Notes: generated by a model from the letters alone, not told the origin. Shown: positions 19,502 through 29,126, numbered from the stretch's first letter. The stretch is 64,000 nt of DNA from Helicobacter cinaedi CCUG 18818 = ATCC BAA-847 (GCF_000155475.1 NZ_DS990394.1:49031-113030); one strand, 5' to 3'. Translations and numbers: made by a program.

Positions 19502-20974
19502 TCAAAATTCAAAAGTTTTGATTTGTGCGAGTGATAAAAGGGCGAAATTTGTTTGCTTATTTTTCTTAGATTCTTTACCAATTTTTATGATAGAGGCTGG
19601 TTTTTGGAGTTTCAGTTCAGAATCTATGTAGATAAGCTCAAAAGTCTGGCGATTTACCGCACTAAAATATTCAATCTCTTTGTGGTAAATCACAACATTA
19701 TGAAACTTACTCGCTGACATAATCTTAATTTTCAAATCCAAGCTAAAAGCGGGATTATCCGAAAAAATCAAAAAATTCTTAGCATTTTTTGCCATATACT
19801 TGTTGTAATATTGATAAACTTGATATTCATTATCGCGTAATTTACCCTTATCAAGCATTTTAGTGTGATTGCCCAAAAATGTCATTGCACAAAATGGGCT
19901 ATTGATATTATGCTTAAAAAAGACATTTTTAATCGCTAAAGATGACATACCTAGCTTCCATAGCTTATTGTCAATATGTGTGGCACAAATATCCATTGCA
20001 TCTTTTGTTTTATTGATAAGTATCTCATACATCTTATTAAACACGCCCTCAAACTTTGTGAGATTTTCTTTCTTAAAATTCTCCGCAAGAGCTTTTAGTC
20101 TATCAATAGTCGCACTGATAATTTTAATATCAGATTCGGCTTTTGTAATCACCGCTCTTGTTCTCACCTTACGCTCTTCTAGCGCCTTTGGATCGCCCCT
20201 TTTAGCATCAAGCTTGGCTTGGATTGAACGCAATTCCATTGAGCCTACACGAATCTTATTTTGCACAGAGAGCTTTTTTTCATTAAATGTTTCAATCGCC
20301 CTTATCACACCCTTATAATGATACTGCACATCAAGGAAGCATTCTTGGTAAATTTTATCAGGCGTCAAGTTAGTGTTTGTTTGAAACTGCCTATAAGAAT
20401 ACTCTAATTTTTTAAGCACCTGCATATCATCAGCAAAATTATCAATCGTAATATGTCTATCATTAAACACAAGATAATCAATCGCCTTTGAAAGATAGGG
20501 CTTAACAATGATATAATTTATCTTCGTCTGCGGGTCCTGCCCCTCTTCTTCCATACCAGAAATAGCGGTAAGTGCGTGAAACTCTTCTTGAAAATAGTCT
20601 TTTATCGTTTCAGGGATTGGTGTGCTTAGCTGAATGCTATTGAGTTTAAGGTAATTTGTCTCGGCAAAAATCTGCTTAGCAATGGCAGCCTTTGCATCTG
20701 CCTCTTTACTTTTTAGCTCATCATCAGTATTTGTCCGCCAAAAATCAATCTCGCGTATCAGCCCATTCTCTGGGAAACTTTGATACCTAGAAGCCTTGCA
20801 ATCCGTAATGACATATCCATTATCATCAAGGCGAAATTCCACAAGCATTCCCGCACTTGGCATCATTCTTTGATCGTGCCAACTTGTATTGCGTAGCTCA
20901 AAAATCTTCTTAGAAGCATTCACAACAACGCCATTTTTGGTTTGATTAGAATATCTCAATATCTTGCCGTGCAT
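19502..20974 (-). CDS. Large protein with cold-shock-like N-terminus, unknown
   Basis: 490 residues. The first 65 (MHGKILRYSNQTKNGVVVN... FELRNTSWHDQRMMPSAGMLVEF) have the spacing of a cold-shock/OB domain. A mainly helical, charged middle follows, with a probable coiled coil at about 235-300 (KALEERKVRTRAVITKAESD). Near residue 395 a stretch (NFLIFSDNPAFSLDLKIKIMS... QTFELIYID) resembles a receiver-like Rossmann fold but lacks an obvious phosphate-accepting set. Cytoplasmic. I know of no function; nucleic-acid binding is inference. It is followed at once by the ABC-F gene. Confidence 0.6.
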   Translation of the reverse strand: MHGKILRYSNQTKNGVVVNASKKIFELRNTSWHDQRMMPSAGMLVEFRLDDNGYVITDCKASRYQSFPENGLIREIDFWRTNTDDELKSKEADAKAAIAKQIFAETNYLKLNSIQLSTPIPETIKDYFQEEFHALTAISGMEEEGQDPQTKINYIIVKPYLSKAIDYLVFNDRHITIDNFADDMQVLKKLEYSYRQFQTNTNLTPDKIYQECFLDVQYHYKGVIRAIETFNEKKLSVQNKIRVGSMELRSIQAKLDAKRGDPKALEERKVRTRAVITKAESDIKIISATIDRLKALAENFKKENLTKFEGVFNKMYEILINKTKDAMDICATHIDNKLWKLGMSSLAIKNVFFKHNINSPFCAMTFLGNHTKMLDKGKLRDNEYQVYQYYNKYMAKNAKNFLIFSDNPAFSLDLKIKIMSASKFHNVVIYHKEIEYFSAVNRQTFELIYIDSELKLQKPASIIKIGKESKKNKQTNFALLSLAQIKTFEF

Positions 20975-21288
20975 ATATATTCCTTAACAAAACGAATCTT
21001 TAAAACTTTATCCCACAAAAAAAACACAAAGCCCATATTCTAGCCAAATAAAAATAAAAAACTCATTAGTAAAAATCTCAAATTCTTTATGATATAATGC
21101 CAAATTTTTTAGCCCAATGCGTGAAACTCCGTGAATCTCATAGAGCAATCTTAAGAAATATAAGAAGAACTTAAATGAATTTTAAATTTTTCTTATATTT
21201 CTTTAAGGAGTCTCAAAGATTCCAAGGCTCATTCAAAGCATTCTTGTAGGCTAATTAACCAGCATTATTGAATACTAAAGGATAACTC
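20975..21288 (+). promoter_or_regulatory. Divergent intergenic region with ftsK promoter and leader hairpin
   Basis: This 314-bp gap separates two divergent genes. An extended -10 element TGATATAAT (TATAAT at 21093-21098) faces ftsK. A long stem-loop follows at 21150-21207: CTTAAGAAATATAAGAA pairs with TTCTTATATTTCTTTAAG with one bulged base, over a loop of 23 bases. An AAGGAG follows the stem without a start codon nearby. AAAGGAT lies at 21277-21283, just before the probable ftsK start. Confidence 0.5.
21150..21207 (+). other. Stem-loop in the ftsK leader
   Basis: A 17-bp, A/T-rich inverted repeat with a single bulge, between the -10 element at 21093 and ftsK. It could be a transcript stabiliser, an attenuator or a small RNA; it has no G/C-rich core, so a strong terminator is unlikely. 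Confidence 0.5.
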
Positions 21289-21324
21289 ATCAAAAAACTA
21301 TACTTATATATCGCATTAAATATT

Positions 21325-24300
21325 GTGCTTATTTTTCTCTCCACCGCCACGCTTATTGGCGATTTTGGGCTTGTTGGCGATTTTGGAATGCGTTTTGCCA
21401 CCCTAAACATAGGCATTTTTGGATATGTGGCATATATCTTTTTACCTTTTTTGCTCTATCCGCTTTTTTGTTTGTATAAAAATCATCATCTTACTTTTAG
21501 GCGATTAGAGCTTATTATCTCTTTTTCTCTCTTTTTTATCGCACTTTTGATTTTTCAATCTCTAAGCCTTGAAAAAGGCTCATTTGGCAACTCTCTTGTG
21601 TTTTTTCTTAAAGATTACATCGGCTATTTTGGATTATGGGTGCTTGATATTTTTCTTTTTATTTTTTCTTGGCTTATCTCCACAAAACGCAATATTGATC
21701 TGCTTTTAAAACAGCTTAAGCACAAACTTCTTGTAGCTTATGATTTTATAAAACTTATTTTATCTATCCTTTATGCTCGTATCAAGGCATTTGTCAAACG
21801 CTTGATTGAAGCGATAAAGCCAAAGATTCAAAATCTTTTTGCCAAAAAAACACAAGATATTCTTGATTTGCAAAATGCCAAGCAGGAGACAACCACACAG
21901 GCACATTATGATTTTAAAGATGTTTTTATAGACAAAGCCTTTGATGAAATGCCACAGAGACCCACCACAGAGCAGAATCTACCACAAAATTCGCAACCAA
22001 TTTTACACAAAGATTCATATCCAGCACAGAATCTACAAGCCCAAGTCCAAGAAAGTCAAGATGAAAATCAAGATTCTCCCATTTCCATTTCAACACCACA
22101 TTTGACACCACAAGAGCCAAATACACCCAAACAGCCCCATTTAGAAGTCGTGCCAAGATCGCAAGATGATTTAAAGCTTGAAGAGTTTTTAAGAATCCAA
22201 GCTGAAAAATACCGCAACGCATTTGCAAAAAATGTCCAACACACAGCCTTAAGTGATCCAGCCATTAAGCCAAGACAAGATTCTATCCAGCTTGTAAATC
22301 AGCCAAGCACTCCCCAATCAGCCAAGCACTCGCAATCTCCAGCAGATTCTATCCAGCAAACAACATCACAACCCACAGCACCATCACAAACCAGTCCAGA
22401 ATCTTTGCTAGATTCACAATCTCACACAAGCCTATCAAAAGAGATTCCTACACCTCCATCGCGTCCAATTAACCCTAATGTCTTTTTAAAGCCAAAGGAA
22501 ACAAAAAAGCCTTTAGACACACAAAATCCACATCAAGAAATAAAAATAGATTCTATCTCTACACAAAACACGCATTTACCTTTGCAGGAGACATATTCAC
22601 AGCACCTAGCACAAACACAAGAAGCTTTTATACAAGAATCCACACAACAAAGCCTAGCACAAACCCACGCACTACAGCATACACCAACACCCAAAAAAAT
22701 TACGCAAGATGAAATTACACAAGATTCTATCCATACACACACGCCACAAGCCCAGCAAAGCCAAATGCTACAAACACCAAACTTCCCACAGCAAGAATCT
22801 ACACTTCCCCAAACACCTATAAACACCACTTCACACGCCACATCACAAAATACACAAGCCCCACTTACACCACAAATGCTAGATCTTGAGATTAAAGAGA
22901 TTACGCCTAATCACACTAGAGAACAAGCCCCACAAAATGCAAATTGGGCAGATTCTATCGTGCAAGAGATTATCCCAGAATCTCCACTGCCAAGCACAGC
23001 CATACAGCCAACGCATACGCCACAAGCACAGCCATACAGCCAAAATTTTCATAGCATTCAAGATTCAAAGCCCATTTACACACGCGTAACCGAGCTTGAT
23101 GAGAATAAAGCCCTGCTGAATAATTTAGATTATGGCGATGTGGCTAAGCCTTTGCATTTTAAGCTCCCTACAACAAGTTTGCTTAATCAGCCACTAACAG
23201 AAAAAACTGAAATTGATGAAAGCGAGATAGATCGCAAGATTGAAGATTTATTAGCTAAACTTAGGACATTCCGCGTTGAAGGCGATATTGCGCGCACTTA
23301 TTCAGGTCCCATTGTTACAACCTTTGAGTTCCGCCCAGCCCCGGGCATTAAAGTAAGTAAGATTCTTACATTAGAAGATGACTTAGCAATGGCTTTGCGT
23401 GCAAGATCTATCCGCATTCAAGCGCCAATCCCGGGTAAAGATGTTGTAGGGATTGAGATTCCAAATAACACTACACAGACGATTTATCTGCGTGAAGTGC
23501 TAGAATCTGATTTGTTTAAAACTTCCACTTCACCACTCACCTTAGCCCTTGGTAAAGACATCGTGGGCAATCCTTTCATCACGGATTTAAAGCGACTTCC
23601 GCATTTACTTATCGCTGGGACAACAGGTAGCGGTAAAAGTGTGGGGCTAAATGCGATGATTCTCTCACTCCTTTACAAAAACTCACCGGATAATTTAAAG
23701 CTTTTGATGATTGATCCCAAAAAGGTGGAATTTAGTATTTATGCAGATATTCCCCATCTCATTACGCCCATTATCACACAACCTAAAAAGGCGATTGTAG
23801 GGCTAAATAGTGCGGTAGCGGAAATGGATAGGCGGTATGATTTAATGAGTGAGCTACGCACAAAAGACATTGATAGCTATAATCGCAAAGCGGGGGCTGA
23901 AGGAATGGAGAAATTCCCATATCTTGTGATTATTATTGATGAACTAGCAGATTTAATGATGACAGGGGGTAAGGAAGTGGAATTTGCCCTAGCGAGAATT
24001 GCTCAAATGGGTCGTGCCTCTGGGATTCACATTATCGTGGCTACACAGCGACCAAGTGTAGATGTCGTTACAGGACTGATTAAGACAAATCTCCCCTCAC
24101 GCATTAGCTACAAGGTAGGAAGCAAAATAGATTCTAAAGTGATCCTTGATACCTTTGGGGCAGAATCTTTGCTTGGCAAAGGCGATATGCTTTTCACACC
24201 GCCGGGTGTTGGGGGCGTTACACGGCTTCACGCTCCGTGGAACACTGAAGAAGAGATTGAAAGAGTGGCAGAGTTTATCAAATCCCAACAAGCAGTGGTG

Positions 24301-24555
24301 TATGATAAAAACTTTATGCTTGATGAGAGAGACAATCTTGTGAGCGAGAATCTAAGTGAGAGTGGAGAAAATAGTGACCTTATCAGCGAGGCAAAAAAAA
24401 TCATTCTCCAAGATAAAAAAACTTCAGCAAGTTACCTGCAAAGGCGTTTAAACATAGGCTACAACAAGGCAGCAAATCTCGTTGAGCAATTAGAGAGAGA
24501 TGGCTTTTTATCCGCACCCAATGTGAAGGGTGTGAGAGAAATTTTAGGGAGCTAA
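21325..24555 (+). CDS. ftsK: DNA translocase FtsK
   Basis: A hexameric dsDNA pump that clears chromosomes from the division septum. About 1,076 residues from the GTG at 21325; the frame is open further and the better start is probably ATC at 21289 (KKLYLYIALNIVL...), which has a ribosome-binding site. N-terminal membrane segments (to about 125) anchor it. A very long Q/P/T/S-rich linker (about 200-600) follows. The motor has GTTGSGKSVGLNAM (about 764), LLMIDPKKVEFS and VIIIDELADLMM (about 870). The C-terminal winged-helix gamma domain (ASYLQRRLNIGYNKAANLV) would read KOPS-like DNA signals. Confidence 0.95.
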   Translation: MLIFLSTATLIGDFGLVGDFGMRFATLNIGIFGYVAYIFLPFLLYPLFCLYKNHHLTFRRLELIISFSLFFIALLIFQSLSLEKGSFGNSLVFFLKDYIGYFGLWVLDIFLFIFSWLISTKRNIDLLLKQLKHKLLVAYDFIKLILSILYARIKAFVKRLIEAIKPKIQNLFAKKTQDILDLQNAKQETTTQAHYDFKDVFIDKAFDEMPQRPTTEQNLPQNSQPILHKDSYPAQNLQAQVQESQDENQDSPISISTPHLTPQEPNTPKQPHLEVVPRSQDDLKLEEFLRIQAEKYRNAFAKNVQHTALSDPAIKPRQDSIQLVNQPSTPQSAKHSQSPADSIQQTTSQPTAPSQTSPESLLDSQSHTSLSKEIPTPPSRPINPNVFLKPKETKKPLDTQNPHQEIKIDSISTQNTHLPLQETYSQHLAQTQEAFIQESTQQSLAQTHALQHTPTPKKITQDEITQDSIHTHTPQAQQSQMLQTPNFPQQESTLPQTPINTTSHATSQNTQAPLTPQMLDLEIKEITPNHTREQAPQNANWADSIVQEIIPESPLPSTAIQPTHTPQAQPYSQNFHSIQDSKPIYTRVTELDENKALLNNLDYGDVAKPLHFKLPTTSLLNQPLTEKTEIDESEIDRKIEDLLAKLRTFRVEGDIARTYSGPIVTTFEFRPAPGIKVSKILTLEDDLAMALRARSIRIQAPIPGKDVVGIEIPNNTTQTIYLREVLESDLFKTSTSPLTLALGKDIVGNPFITDLKRLPHLLIAGTTGSGKSVGLNAMILSLLYKNSPDNLKLLMIDPKKVEFSIYADIPHLITPIITQPKKAIVGLNSAVAEMDRRYDLMSELRTKDIDSYNRKAGAEGMEKFPYLVIIIDELADLMMTGGKEVEFALARIAQMGRASGIHIIVATQRPSVDVVTGLIKTNLPSRISYKVGSKIDSKVILDTFGAESLLGKGDMLFTPPGVGGVTRLHAPWNTEEEIERVAEFIKSQQAVVYDKNFMLDERDNLVSENLSESGENSDLISEAKKIILQDKKTSASYLQRRLNIGYNKAANLVEQLERDGFLSAPNVKGVREILGS

Positions 24556-24632
24556 ACTCGCTTTGCCTAGCATTTAATTTAAGCTAATAGAATCTCCTAC
24601 TTAAAACAAACACTATTTTTAAGGAGTATTCT

Positions 24633-26078
24633 ATGAAATACACACAATATGTTTTCAGCAGTATCATTTTTTTTATTTTGACTTTAAGCAGTGCGTTTGC
24701 CATAGATTTTAAAGAAGCACCAAAGATTCAAAAACGCATTAATCCACAAGAAGGCAATAATGCCGTATATTCTTTTAATTCCTCCATTGAACAGGCAAAA
24801 AAATCTGTCGTTAATATCTCTACACAAAAAAATGTAAGCAATCAATTTGCTAATCACCCTATGTTTAATGACCCATTCTTTCAGCAGTTTTTTGGCGATA
24901 TTTATGGGCAAGTGCCAAAAGAACGCGTGGAGCGAAGCCTTGGCAGTGGCGTTATCATCTCAAGTGATGGCTACATTATCACAAATAATCACGTGATTGA
25001 AGATGCCTCTAAGGTGCTTGTCTCGCTCTCTGATAGCTCAAAAGAATATGTCGCAAAAGTCATCGGCACAGATTCTAGAAGCGATTTAGCAGTCATTAAA
25101 ATAGAGAAAAATAATCTCCCTCCCATCAGCTTTGCTCAAAGCTCAAATGTGCTTATTGGCGATGTTGTCTTTGCCATTGGGAATCCTTTTGGTGTGGGAG
25201 AGACAATCACACAAGGCATTGTTTCAGCACTTAATAAAAGTGGTATTGGCATTAATGATTATGAAAACTTTATCCAAACTGACGCGTCAATCAATCCGGG
25301 CAATTCCGGTGGGGCGTTGGTAGATTCACGCGGGGCGTTGATAGGCATTAATACTGCCATTTTATCTCGCACGGGTGGGAATCACGGCGTAGGCTTTGCC
25401 ATTCCCTCAGATATGGTCAAAAAAATCGCTAAAGAGCTTATTGAAAAAGGCAGTATTAAACGCGGATTTTTGGGCGTTGGGATTCAGGATATTAATGAAG
25501 ATTTGAAAGAAAGTTATGGCGATAATAGCGGTGCAGTTGTCATTAGCCTTGAGCCACAATCTCCAGCCGCAAAAGCAGGACTTATGGTGTGGGATCTTAT
25601 CACGCATATTAATGGCAAAAGAGTTTCAAACGCAGCGGAGCTAAAAAATCTCGTTGGTATGCTTTCGCCAAATGAAAAGGTAATTGTAAAATTTATCCGC
25701 GATAAGCAGGAGCGTGTCGCACAAATCACTCTAGCAGAATTGCCCGATTCTAATAAAGATACAAAAGCAAATCCTTCTTCAAATGCTCAAGGTTCAAGTG
25801 CGACCATTGAAGGCTTAAGCGTTGAAGAGCTTAGCTCAAATATACGCCAACGCTATGGGATTCCAAACAATATTAATGGCGTTGTAGTAACGCGTGTCAA
25901 TGCAAACTCAAAAGCCGCTCAAGCGGGATTTGAAGTGGGCGATATTATCGCACAGGTTGAAAATATCGCTATTAAAACTCCTGCGGATTTAAACAATGCC
26001 TTTACAAGATTCAAAGGCAAAAATAAAAGAGTGCTTGTGTATAGCTCAAGTGGTACAAAAACAATACTTATCAAATAA
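24633..26078 (+). CDS. htrA: Periplasmic serine protease/chaperone HtrA (DegP/DegQ type)
   Basis: 481 residues with a signal peptide (TLSSAFA at its end). The trypsin-like triad is visible in precursor numbering: His120 (TNNHVIED), Asp151 (SRSDLAV) and Ser225 (NPGNSGGAL). Two PDZ domains follow (KRGFLGVGIQDINED near 270; NGVVVTRVNANSKAAQAGF near 410). In Helicobacter and Campylobacter, HtrA is also secreted and cleaves host E-cadherin; that is family knowledge. AAGGAG sits 6 bases before ATG. Confidence 0.96.
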   Translation: MKYTQYVFSSIIFFILTLSSAFAIDFKEAPKIQKRINPQEGNNAVYSFNSSIEQAKKSVVNISTQKNVSNQFANHPMFNDPFFQQFFGDIYGQVPKERVERSLGSGVIISSDGYIITNNHVIEDASKVLVSLSDSSKEYVAKVIGTDSRSDLAVIKIEKNNLPPISFAQSSNVLIGDVVFAIGNPFGVGETITQGIVSALNKSGIGINDYENFIQTDASINPGNSGGALVDSRGALIGINTAILSRTGGNHGVGFAIPSDMVKKIAKELIEKGSIKRGFLGVGIQDINEDLKESYGDNSGAVVISLEPQSPAAKAGLMVWDLITHINGKRVSNAAELKNLVGMLSPNEKVIVKFIRDKQERVAQITLAELPDSNKDTKANPSSNAQGSSATIEGLSVEELSSNIRQRYGIPNNINGVVVTRVNANSKAAQAGFEVGDIIAQVENIAIKTPADLNNAFTRFKGKNKRVLVYSSSGTKTILIK

Positions 26079-26093
26079 AGGGGGAAACCATAA

Positions 26094-26930
26094 GTGGTAA
26101 TGCTAGACAACAAACAGCTTTCGCTTATACAAGAGCGTTTGTATAAGTATTGCGGTATTTTTTTGAGCGATTCAAAGCTTACAATGATAAAAAATAGAAT
26201 CTACCGCCTTATGCGTGATACACATATTGATAACATAGACACGCTACTTGCAAGTATTGAAAGTAACCCTAAGATTCAACAACAATTTATCAATAGCTTT
26301 ACAACAAACAAAACAGATTTTTTTCGTGAAGACTTTCACTTCCAAGATATGATTGATCGTGCTTTGCCCTTACTTTTCAAACGCAATAAGCCTATTAAAA
26401 TTTACTGCTGTGCGAGTTCCACGGGGCAAGAGCCTTATTCTATCGCAATGAGTGTGCTGTATGCTAAAAAGCTCTATGGTGCAAGCACACCGGTGAGTAT
26501 TATTGCCACAGATATTGATACTGGTGTCCTACAAGAAGCAAAAGAGGGTATTTATACGATTGATTTTAAGATAGAGAAATTCCCAAATTGGTTTGAAATG
26601 GAGGAATATTTTACCCCACTTGATGATGGTAAAAACCCAAATGTGCGACTACTCAAAGCCAAAGACAAGCTTAAATCAATGATCACTTTTAAGCAAATGA
26701 ATCTCTTTGATAAACGCTATCCATTTATGCGTGAAGAGTTTGATATGCTCTTTTGCCGTAATGTGCTGATTTATTTTAAGCAAGAAGATCAACAGGAGAT
26801 TCTATCCTGTCTCATTGACACACTAAGAATTGATGGCACTTTTTACTTAGGGCATAGTGAAAGTCTCTACCACTTAACTGAAAAATTTGAAAAGCTCGGT
26901 AACAAAACTTTTGTTAAGATAAAGGCGTAA
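26094..26930 (+). CDS. cheR: Chemotaxis protein methyltransferase CheR
   Basis: 278 residues. A GTG start at 26094 is spaced about 9 bases from AGGGGG; ATG at 26100 is the alternative. The N-terminal helical domain contains FTTNKTDFFRE. The SAM-binding domain has CCASSTGQEPYSIAM near residue 105, IATDIDTGVLQEA near 140 and LFCRNVLIYF near 220. It methylates glutamates of chemoreceptors. cheB follows 2 bp later. The pair is present in Campylobacter jejuni but absent from H. pylori. Confidence 0.94.
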   Translation: MVMLDNKQLSLIQERLYKYCGIFLSDSKLTMIKNRIYRLMRDTHIDNIDTLLASIESNPKIQQQFINSFTTNKTDFFREDFHFQDMIDRALPLLFKRNKPIKIYCCASSTGQEPYSIAMSVLYAKKLYGASTPVSIIATDIDTGVLQEAKEGIYTIDFKIEKFPNWFEMEEYFTPLDDGKNPNVRLLKAKDKLKSMITFKQMNLFDKRYPFMREEFDMLFCRNVLIYFKQEDQQEILSCLIDTLRIDGTFYLGHSESLYHLTEKFEKLGNKTFVKIKA

Positions 26931-26932
26931 TT

Positions 26933-27625
26933 ATGTTAATGGAAACGACAAAACACCACCCAGATACCATTCTCAAAAGTAACCCTTGCAAAATCACGCG
27001 AAGCAAGCTTGTTGTTATCGGTGCTTCCACAGGGGGTGTTGATGCACTCTCTTATATCTTTTCACGCCTACCTGCACAGCTCCCACCCATTGCCGTTGTG
27101 CAACATATCCCACCGACTTTTGGCTCATCTTTTATTAAACGCTTAAACACACTCTCTGAACTAACGATCTGTGAGGTTACAGACAAAACTCCTCTTAAAG
27201 ACAATCATGTCTATGTAGCAGGGGGTGATAAACATATGACAATTGATTTTGCTATGGGTTCATATTATGCCAACTCTTTAAATGAAGAGAGACGCATTTC
27301 AAGGCATAAACCAAGTGTTGATATTTTATTCCGCAGTGCCAATAATGCCGCTGGACGCTCCGCTCTTGGGGTGATTCTTACAGGAATGGGCGATGATGGT
27401 TGCATAGGACTAAAAGAAATGCACGATAATGGAGCGCACACTTTGGCTGAAAATGAAGAGGATTGCGTGGTGTTTGGTATGCCTAAAAAAGCCATTGAAA
27501 TGGGTGCGGTGAGTGAGATTTTAAGCCTTGATATGATAATCCATAGAATCATAGACTACGCCAAAAAGCCAATCAAAGCCCTAGCAAAAGATAGCAACGA
27601 CCCAGCCATTTTTCCTGATGAGTAG
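26933..27625 (+). CDS. cheB: CheB-type chemoreceptor methylesterase without receiver domain
   Basis: 230 residues, essentially the catalytic domain alone: Ser32 in GASTGG, His58 in QHIPP and Asp155 in GMGDDG form the triad. Full-length CheB has an N-terminal receiver domain regulated by CheA phosphorylation. Here only about 25 residues precede the catalytic domain, as in C. jejuni, so activity must be controlled otherwise. It is expected to remove methyl groups added by the CheR encoded just upstream. Confidence 0.93.
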   Translation: MLMETTKHHPDTILKSNPCKITRSKLVVIGASTGGVDALSYIFSRLPAQLPPIAVVQHIPPTFGSSFIKRLNTLSELTICEVTDKTPLKDNHVYVAGGDKHMTIDFAMGSYYANSLNEERRISRHKPSVDILFRSANNAAGRSALGVILTGMGDDGCIGLKEMHDNGAHTLAENEEDCVVFGMPKKAIEMGAVSEILSLDMIIHRIIDYAKKPIKALAKDSNDPAIFPDE

Positions 27626-27631
27626 GATAGA

Positions 27632-27654
27632 CTAGAATCTAAGTGAGATTCTAG
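27632..27654. terminator. Inverted-motif hairpin between cheB and the convergent acetyltransferase
   Basis: CTAGAATCT-AAGTG-AGATTCTAG is a perfect 9-bp stem with a 5-base loop between convergent genes, fit to end transcripts from both sides. A third copy of the motif lies at 27681-27687. Confidence 0.6.
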
Positions 27655-27728
27655 CATTTGCTTAGATTTTCAACTCTCTTAGATTCTAGCACTCTGTTCT
27701 GTTTTTATATCTCACACCACAAACTAAA

Positions 27729-28967
27729 TCAAAAATAATCACTAAAATACGCCTTGCCCTCTGGCAGAATCTCTTCTAACTTATCAATACTCTCATCGTT
27801 TGCTTTCAGGCGATTAATACTGCGTAAATATAGCGGACGCTTATAGCCTAAAAGCATTGTTGCAAGCGTTTGTATATCAAGCTTGATGTAATATTCCCCC
27901 AGTTTCTGCTTTTTTTCACTCGCCACAACTTGCAAAGCCAACTCTCCATCTTTAAAATGTAAAATAAAATCCCTATTATTCCATTCCAAAAGTGGATCGC
28001 TCACACTGAATCTTAAGCACATATTTGACTTAACAAACTCAAAAGGATATTGTGTCAAAAACTGCTCCACATCAACGATACGCGCCATAATATAAGGCTG
28101 AATGCTTTCTTTGATATGCCCATCTTCAAGCAAAAAAGCAAGATTATGATTACTAAAATTTGCCCCTTCAATACTATCAAACATTGACTGATGGGCGTTT
28201 ATGTAGCCCCACAGCCCATATCGTGCCTCTTCATTCAAATAAATCATCTCTTTAATCTTAAAAATATCATTTTCCAAAAGATAGACAATATAGCCCGTTG
28301 GCTTATCGCATTCATCATAATAAATCGCTACAATCGTATCCTCCACATCCCAACGCCAATACTCATTCCACGCTAGAATATCACGCACCAAGCAGCCGTG
28401 CGTCTTTGCTGCAAACTCATTATGCAGGGCTTTTAAATCGGGGTGATCTTCTGTAACCCTTTGCATCATACCGCCAACTTGAGGGGGCTTTGGAAATTGA
28501 TTATCCTTAATGACAAAACTCATCTTATCACTCACTATCTCCCACCCACGCGAACGATAATAAGGAATAGAATACGGATAGAGACAAGAAATGCTCTGCC
28601 CCTTTTCTCGCATCATTTTTAGAATCTCACGCATTAAATCCGCCATAAGCCCAATGCCAGAATACTCCGGGTAAGTCGCCACCCCTGTAATCCCACCCAT
28701 AGCATAGATTCTATTATAAATATTCATCTGCATAGGATAGAGTGCGATTTGTGAGATAAGCTTTTGTCTATCAAACCAGCCTAGCACGATTGCATTTTGT
28801 AAAATAGGGTATTTGGAGCGTTTAATCTCTTCATTATTCCAACCAAACTCTAGCAAATCACTATCAGTTACTTGAAAGGCATAACGCAAAAGCTCATTAA
28901 ACTGCTCAATATGGCTAATATCAAGCTGTTGCATAGTAAGCCGTTCTCGTATTTGTGTTTTTTTCAT
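27729..28967 (-). CDS. Eis-like GNAT N-acetyltransferase
   Basis: 412 residues in the COG4552 layout: an N-terminal GNAT domain (IYAMGGITGVATYPEYSGIGLMADLM, with the acetyl-CoA loop near residue 95), a second degenerate GNAT domain, and a C-terminal SCP2-like domain (DFILHFKDGELALQVV near 335). The family includes aminoglycoside-acetylating Eis, but most members have unknown substrates. It lies beside tRNA-Asn and resembles proteins commoner in Firmicutes, so acquisition by transfer is possible. Confidence 0.8.
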   Translation of the reverse strand: MKKTQIRERLTMQQLDISHIEQFNELLRYAFQVTDSDLLEFGWNNEEIKRSKYPILQNAIVLGWFDRQKLISQIALYPMQMNIYNRIYAMGGITGVATYPEYSGIGLMADLMREILKMMREKGQSISCLYPYSIPYYRSRGWEIVSDKMSFVIKDNQFPKPPQVGGMMQRVTEDHPDLKALHNEFAAKTHGCLVRDILAWNEYWRWDVEDTIVAIYYDECDKPTGYIVYLLENDIFKIKEMIYLNEEARYGLWGYINAHQSMFDSIEGANFSNHNLAFLLEDGHIKESIQPYIMARIVDVEQFLTQYPFEFVKSNMCLRFSVSDPLLEWNNRDFILHFKDGELALQVVASEKKQKLGEYYIKLDIQTLATMLLGYKRPLYLRSINRLKANDESIDKLEEILPEGKAYFSDYF

Positions 28968-29081
28968 CTTTTGCCCCTTTGTGTGGAATCTTTAGGAAAT
29001 CTTGCTTCGCGGAGTATAGCAAAAAGTGGCAATATCAGGCAAATATAGGCATTTGTGCTTAGGCTAAAAGGGGTAAAACCC

Positions 29082-29110
29082 TTGACAATAGGAATAATTT
29101 TATATATAAT
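29082..29110 (+). promoter_or_regulatory. Consensus sigma-70 promoter of tRNA-Asn
   Basis: TTGACA (29082-29087), 17 bases, then TATAAT (29105-29110); the tRNA starts 17 bases downstream. This is a full-consensus promoter as expected for a stable RNA gene. Confidence 0.9.
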
Positions 29111-29126
29111 CTCGCTCTTTGTTTAT

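Noticed and set aside
26933-27625. CheB as a truncated pseudogene
   Set aside because: The receiver domain is absent in C. jejuni too, the catalytic triad is intact and the gene starts 2 bp after cheR, so the short form looks normal for the group.
27729-28967. Calling the Eis-like gene an antibiotic-resistance gene
   Set aside because: The family architecture is clear but most members have unknown substrates; sequence alone does not show aminoglycoside acetylation.
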